From assembly GCF_002952775.1 (NCBI RefSeq), contig NZ_CP025066.1:1054001-1118000 (forward strand): a stretch of DNA of 64,000 bases. The letters run 5' to 3'. The position numbers were made by a program, and so were the translations under genes. Position 1 is the stretch's first letter, and every line of letters starts with the position of its first letter. The stretch is from Halalkaliarchaeum desulfuricum (GTDB lineage: Archaea; Halobacteriota; Halobacteria; Halobacteriales; Haloferacaceae). Of the stretch, positions 62,101-64,000 are shown piece by piece. The notes under the pieces were generated by a model, which was not told the origin of the DNA, did no database searches, and saw only the letters and a list, made by a program, of their open reading frames with translations.

Positions 62101-62767
62101 GTTCTTCCAGGCGGGGAAAAAGAAGCGCTACGCGGGCCACATCGTCTGGAAGGAGGGCAAAGACGTCGACGACGTCGACATCACCGGCTTCGAGTACAAA
62201 CGTTCCGACATCGCGCCCATCACAAAGGAGGTCCAGCGGGAGGTCATCGAGCGCATCGTCACCGGGGACGACCTGGAGTCCGACCTCGAGGGCGTGAAGG
62301 CGTACCTGAGCGACGTCATCGACGACGTGCTCGCGGGCGAACTCTCCCCCGACGAGGTCGCGATCCCGGGCGGGATCGGCAAGCGCCTCGATGCGTATGA
62401 AACCGACACCGCACAGGTCCGGGGGGCGAAGTACGCCAACCTGCTGCTCGGAACCAACTTCGACCGGGGCTCGAAACCCAAGCGGCTGTATCTAAAGAAG
62501 GTTCATCCGGACTTCTGGCAGCGCATGGAAACGGAGAAGGGCCTCGATCCGCAGACGAACCCCCTGTACGGGGAGTTCAAGCGCGATCCGGACGTGATCT
62601 GTTTCGAGTACGCCGACCAGATCCCCGAAGAGTTCGAGATCGACTGGGAGAAGATGCTCGAAAAGACCCTCAAGGGACCGATCGAGCGCGTGATCGAGGC
62701 GCTGGGGATGTCGTGGGAGGAGGTCAAGACCGGACAACAACAGACCGGCCTCGGCAACTTCATGTGA
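56156..62767 (+). CDS. polB: Family B DNA polymerase precursor with three inteins
   Basis: A 2203-codon precursor. After splicing, a 923-residue replicative polymerase is left: exteins 1-510, 911-997, 1439-1486 and 1926-2203. Proofreading motifs are MMDIEVD (Exo I, about 224), SGWNLDDFDAPY (Exo II, about 316) and EYNLRDVEL (Exo III, about 420). Restored polymerase motifs are DLK-SLYP (A), KVIMN-SLYG (B) and YGD-TDS (C), each split by an intein. The protein ends QTGLGNFM, a likely PCNA-binding box. The true start is the ATG at 56156; a longer frame upstream overlaps the GST gene. Protein splicing must occur before any activity. Confidence 0.95.
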   Translation: MDQTGLSDFSPDAEGASTDSAADSADESPGEEGRPDAEAIAVAGDDTNVSDVVDLEEARFPDSEGVLELLVTQIDYTVERNGREEYPVVHVFGRTADNEAEHVRVLGVEPYFYVPTADLEGDLTESYDVVVSTRETDRDGEPFESIRGESLTKVITRTPRDVGNIRDDFETTFEADILFPNRFLIDNGISGGIRVEERRLEDGRLQVHEGHLEPAEVDADLRVHMMDIEVDDRSGFPEDGEEPIICLTSHDSYRDEYVAWLFDAPDGDAPLPTELDGYEPLRGDVDVRVETFDDEESMLDAYLEYIDETDPDLTSGWNLDDFDAPYLLDRLERLDPHTDRDLSIERLSRIGEVWRSGWGGPDIKGRVVFDLLYAYKRTQFTELESYRLDAVGELELDIGKERYPGDIGDLWEQDPERLLEYNLRDVELCVEIDRKQDVIAFWEEARKVVGCKLEDAPTPGDAVDMYVLHKASGTFALPSKGQQESEDFEGGAVFEPVTGVREMVTVLDLKCFSGDTQVLTPTGVKNITDISEGDEVYSLNPETFECEVTSVAETQEYPNQFGELHHLSGNTHDLKVTENHRFLYSNDRGWDGLGPDDFQFDAYRDIPEYDRYAFPNHIPMEGEQPETFDFYREVDGGSVVLYAKEDLRAVRNALPKEVTDELDLARGTAGSLGLQKVGKYLLPVELYREHADEIDACVDEVYLKYGRGHREVPLQFEMVDWLELIGWFVAEGSIDEANGRLTIHQSAGESRDGIVELLDRMGINYSVDQRGLNVSNRYLVEWFRENCGVGFANKHLPEWVFDLDAELLEVVLETLVAGDGSVADSGLRKFWTKSDQLKTEIARIAVRCGHKPTVSHQTDGTWYVSIGKRGSFTKSNATIEQHDGNVYCLTAEENHVVLAGRNGNFQWVGQSLYPMCMVTINAGPETKVDPEEYDGETYVAPNGTHFRKTPDGMMREMIDELLTQREEKKALRNEHDPDSEAYEQYDRQQGAVKVIMNCFTPDTEVLTPAGVQGITDLEVGDEVYSLDPDTLEMEVKEVEETHEYPDYRGELVDIETEKIDFRVTPNHRMLVRKNETNGITEDGFGFVEAGDLDRATNYELPHDWTGPDGERIDRVDLTEFVDREYEVWVRPEVHGHTFTANLGWTPRRVPKADVGETGYVFDADRFEDHRGYIESVCEYSYVQTESGRKWIPRTYDGDDFLELVAWYLTEGNVYTSTENVFGDNVRGSATTVKIAQEAATDGGTLDSVGEEEPESESATDVTPQGDAVGDAIDDGSTHATIGRLLDRMGIDYYEDNRSYQFTSKLFGDYLREHCGAGSTEKRVPEFVFEASADQKRHFLETLIDGDGDRQLGSWRYTTASEQLRDDVFRLCAHLGITANYRQDGSVWRIYANEEAKNTLRMHRSSDRTEANDGVFCVTVEDNHTLLAGRNGKFQFVGQSLYGVTGWDRFRLYDKEGAAAVTATGREVISFTEEAASELDKEVTYGDSVTGDRPVVVRDPDGIVRIRPIEELFENAAETTAADVVVTADGGVVGSNSMSKDRRRLEGWEALSLSADRGPEWQPIQQVIRHETDNPVVTLQHKFGESTTTRDHSYVVEEDEKLVEATPDEVEKPLRIPGVPDVETVETIDVYEVLNGYTRKYEDGRSVGSENAETKVKRVHADDEKVWFGHKHHADIDKAITVQRYVDLDSPDGEALIRLLAAYVTEGSASTIETTDSKFGASIAESRREWLEGFKRDYERLFDGATAGIIASDASSQRTIAYDTDSGRETVTYGDGTYKLQMMNELSAVFFREFAGQRSRGKRIPGFVFNLRDDLQELFLEVLVEGDGSRSFPRYSEEYSDRNFDFETTSRELAAGLSTLLTQRSEKHSLKYRKDKGSYTVRTCDFYRRGRDPSLTETEHDGYVYDLSVAENENFVDAVGGIVLHNTDSVMLELGGDISKSDAIETSFDIEDHINERYDDFALEELNAESHRFEIEFEKLYRRFFQAGKKKRYAGHIVWKEGKDVDDVDITGFEYKRSDIAPITKEVQREVIERIVTGDDLESDLEGVKAYLSDVIDDVLAGELSPDEVAIPGGIGKRLDAYETDTAQVRGAKYANLLLGTNFDRGSKPKRLYLKKVHPDFWQRMETEKGLDPQTNPLYGEFKRDPDVICFEYADQIPEEFEIDWEKMLEKTLKGPIERVIEALGMSWEEVKTGQQQTGLGNFM
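57686..58885 (+). other. PolB intein 1 (motif A), LAGLIDADG endonuclease type
   Basis: A 400-residue intein between DLK and SLYP. It starts CFSGDTQVLTPTG (Cys 1) and its splicing block B is VTENHRFL. A central homing endonuclease has LAGLIDADG-type motifs LELIGWFVAEGS and LETLVAGDGS. The end NHVVLAGRNGNFQWVGQ has Gln as last residue and Gly as the penultimate one, unlike the usual His-Asn. The next extein residue is Ser. Confidence 0.92.
59147..60469 (+). other. PolB intein 2 (motif B), LAGLIDADG endonuclease type
   Basis: A 441-residue intein between KVIMN and SLYG. It begins CFTPDTEVLTPAG, and its block B is VTPNHRMLV. Endonuclease motifs are LELVAWYLTEGN and LETLIDGDGDR, with an acidic insert (about EEEPESESATD) between. 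The end NHTLLAGRNGKFQFVGQ again has Gly-Gln before Ser. Both ends closely resemble intein 1. Confidence 0.92.
60614..61930 (+). other. PolB intein 3 (motif C), LAGLIDADG endonuclease type
   Basis: A 439-residue intein between YGD and TDSVM, splitting the catalytic YGDTDS. It begins with Ser (SVTGDRPVVVRD) instead of Cys and ends with the canonical GGIVLHN followed by Thr. Endonuclease motifs are LLAAYVTEGSAS and LEVLVEGDGSRS. It is unrelated in detail to inteins 1 and 2. Confidence 0.92.
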
Positions 62768-62912
62768 GTGCCGAAACCGGGAACAGTCTCACCTGGAAAC
62801 GAACACGTTATTCGTGTTGTAAGAATATTTCTTTCTCCTACAAAAAATAGGCCACGAGAATCCGTAAGCATTATGCGTGTATCGCCCTTTTCGTCGGTGA
62901 GACACAGCAACG

Positions 62913-63827
62913 ATGGCAACGCTTACTATTTCGAACCTCCACACCGAAGTCGCACAGGAAGACGGGGAAAAAATCCTCCGTGGCGTCGACCTGGAAGTCA
63001 GTTCCGGGGAGATCCACGCGCTGATGGGGCCGAACGGCTCCGGAAAGTCGACGCTCGCGAAAGTCATTGCCGGCCATCCCGCCTACGAAGTCACCGAGGG
63101 CTCGATCACGCTCGAGTTGACCGACGAGGACCTCTCGGATATCGACGCAGAGCTCGACGAAGACGACTACACCTGGGAGTTACTCGACCTCGAACCCAAC
63201 GAGCGTGCAGCGCTGGGAATCTTCCTGGGGTTCCAGTACCCCGCCGAGATCGAAGGCGTCACGATGACGAACTTCCTCCGGCAGGCGCTCAACGCCAAAC
63301 TGGAGGAACGCCAGGAGCTGTTCGAGGAAGACGGGGAGGAAGCCGAGACCGAAGACGAGGCGGGCTACGACACCTCGCCGATGGAAGGCCCCGCCGACGA
63401 CGGCGACGTGAGCGTCGCCGAGTTCCAGGGGCTGCTCCAGGAGAAGATGGAACAGCTCGACATGGACTCGAAGTTCGCCCAGCGGTACCTCAACGCCGGC
63501 TTCTCGGGCGGCGAGAAGAAACAAAACGAGGTGCTGCAGGCGGCCCTGCTCGAACCCGCGATCGCGGTGCTCGACGAGATCGACTCCGGGCTCGACATCG
63601 ACCGACTCCAGGACGTCTCGAACGGGATCAACGCGCTCCGGGACGAACAGGGAAGCGGCATCCTCCAGATCACCCACTACCAGCGCATCCTCGATTACGT
63701 CGAACCGGACTACGTCCACGTCATGATCGACGGCGAGATCGCCAAAAGCGGCGGCGCCGAACTCGCCCACGAACTCGAAGACGAGGGCTACGACTGGGTT
63801 CGCGATGAATTACAGGGGGCGGCGTAA
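62913..63827 (+). CDS. sufC: Fe-S cluster assembly ATPase SufC
   Basis: A 304-residue ABC-type ATPase that works with SufB and SufD in building iron-sulfur clusters. Walker [10 protein letters not shown] is at 39-47. The SufC-type [20 protein letters not shown] follows, then signature [10 protein letters not shown], Walker [15 protein letters not shown] and ITHYQRILD. An acidic insert (about 128-160, [10 protein letters not shown]) lengthens it beyond the bacterial 250 residues. sufB begins 51 nt downstream. Confidence 0.94.
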   Translation: MATLTISNLHTEVAQEDGEKILRGVDLEVSSGEIHALMGPNGSGKSTLAKVIAGHPAYEVTEGSITLELTDEDLSDIDAELDEDDYTWELLDLEPNERAALGIFLGFQYPAEIEGVTMTNFLRQALNAKLEERQELFEEDGEEAETEDEAGYDTSPMEGPADDGDVSVAEFQGLLQEKMEQLDMDSKFAQRYLNAGFSGGEKKQNEVLQAALLEPAIAVLDEIDSGLDIDRLQDVSNGINALRDEQGSGILQITHYQRILDYVEPDYVHVMIDGEIAKSGGAELAHELEDEGYDWVRDELQGAA

Positions 63828-63846
63828 ACATATGTCGTTACTCAAA

Positions 63847-63860
63847 GCCTACATAAGCAA
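63847..63860 (+). promoter_or_regulatory. Candidate internal promoter before sufB
   Basis: The 51-nt gap between sufC and sufB contains AGCCTACATAAGCA about 25 nt before the sufB ATG. It could give sufB its own leaderless transcript. Confidence 0.3.
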
Positions 63861-63878
63861 GCATACGTAATTACAACC

Positions 63879-64000
63879 ATGAGTTCAGAAGAACACCTCA
63901 AGCAGACGGACACGGAAGCCCGCTTCGAGTTCAAAAAAGAAGAGAAGTCGGCCTTCGCCGCCGAGAAGGGGCTGACCGAGGAGACGATCCGTGTCATCTC
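63879..64000 (+). CDS. sufB: SufB, Fe-S cluster scaffold protein (5' part)
   Basis: Only the first 40 codons are in the window. They read MSSEEHLKQTDTEARF and then FKKEEKSAFAAEKGLTEE, typical of the SufB N terminus. The frame runs to the right edge without a stop. Position straight after sufC supports the assignment. Confidence 0.8.
   Translation, partial: MSSEEHLKQTDTEARFEFKKEEKSAFAAEKGLTEETIRVI

Overview
The window is a piece of chromosome from a halophilic archaeon (class Halobacteria). Several signs point there: strong G+C bias, proteins rich in Asp and Glu, Tat-type lipoprotein signals (RR motif followed by a GC lipobox), A/T-rich box A promoters 25-30 nt before the start codon, and many apparently leaderless mRNAs. 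Gene content agrees: diadenylate cyclase dacZ, an archaeal DtdA, a SufC/SufB pair, a menaquinone pathway, gluconate-dehydratase-type sugar catabolism and an intein-riddled family B DNA polymerase. I cannot assign a genus.

Layout. 1-5.1 kb: ABC ATPase, glucose-6-phosphate isomerase with a 35-bp tandem repeat on its 3' end, CAAX-type protease, and a gluconate dehydratase ending in a repeated hairpin cassette. 5.1-11.4 kb: a dipeptide-type ABC importer on the minus strand (binding protein, B, C, D, F). 11.6-20.2 kb: tRNA-Leu, a possible small RNA, two small zinc-finger proteins, pyrF, a membrane J-protein, menD, grpE, membrane proteins, an isochorismatase-fold hydrolase, a corrinoid-reactivation-like protein, and a decayed phospholipase-D-like gene beside tRNA-Thr. 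20.2-22.9 kb: alpha-helical protein, crotonase, nadE, tRNA-Gly. 22.9-28.7 kb: an accessory-looking segment with a Cys-rich HxlR-type regulator, divergent mercuric reductase, and two Kef-type antiporters with RCK domains.

28.7-35.3 kb: threonine-synthase-like enzyme, a universal stress protein and a TAXI-type TRAP transporter in AT-rich DNA. 35.4-45.2 kb: flippase-like and PAP2 membrane proteins, a degenerate-Nudix/eIF2B-like fusion, site-2 protease, amidohydrolase, menB and several one- or two-helix membrane proteins. 45.5-49.1 kb: purD, a hexapeptide acyltransferase, and the overlapping dacZ-mscS pair. 49.2-56.1 kb: M20 hydrolase, AlaX, DUF3179 protein, Na/Ca exchanger, DtdA and a glutathionyl-hydroquinone-reductase-type GST. 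56.1-64 kb: polB carrying three in-frame inteins in catalytic motifs A, B and C, then sufC and the start of sufB.

The points I would look at first are: the mercury-reductase/HxlR/twin-Kef segment with repeated operator-like sites and a possible tRNA-Gly att remnant; the PolB inteins, two of which are related and end in Gln; the USP/TAXI-TRAP neighbourhood; and a recurring pattern of tandem duplications that start at stop codons.
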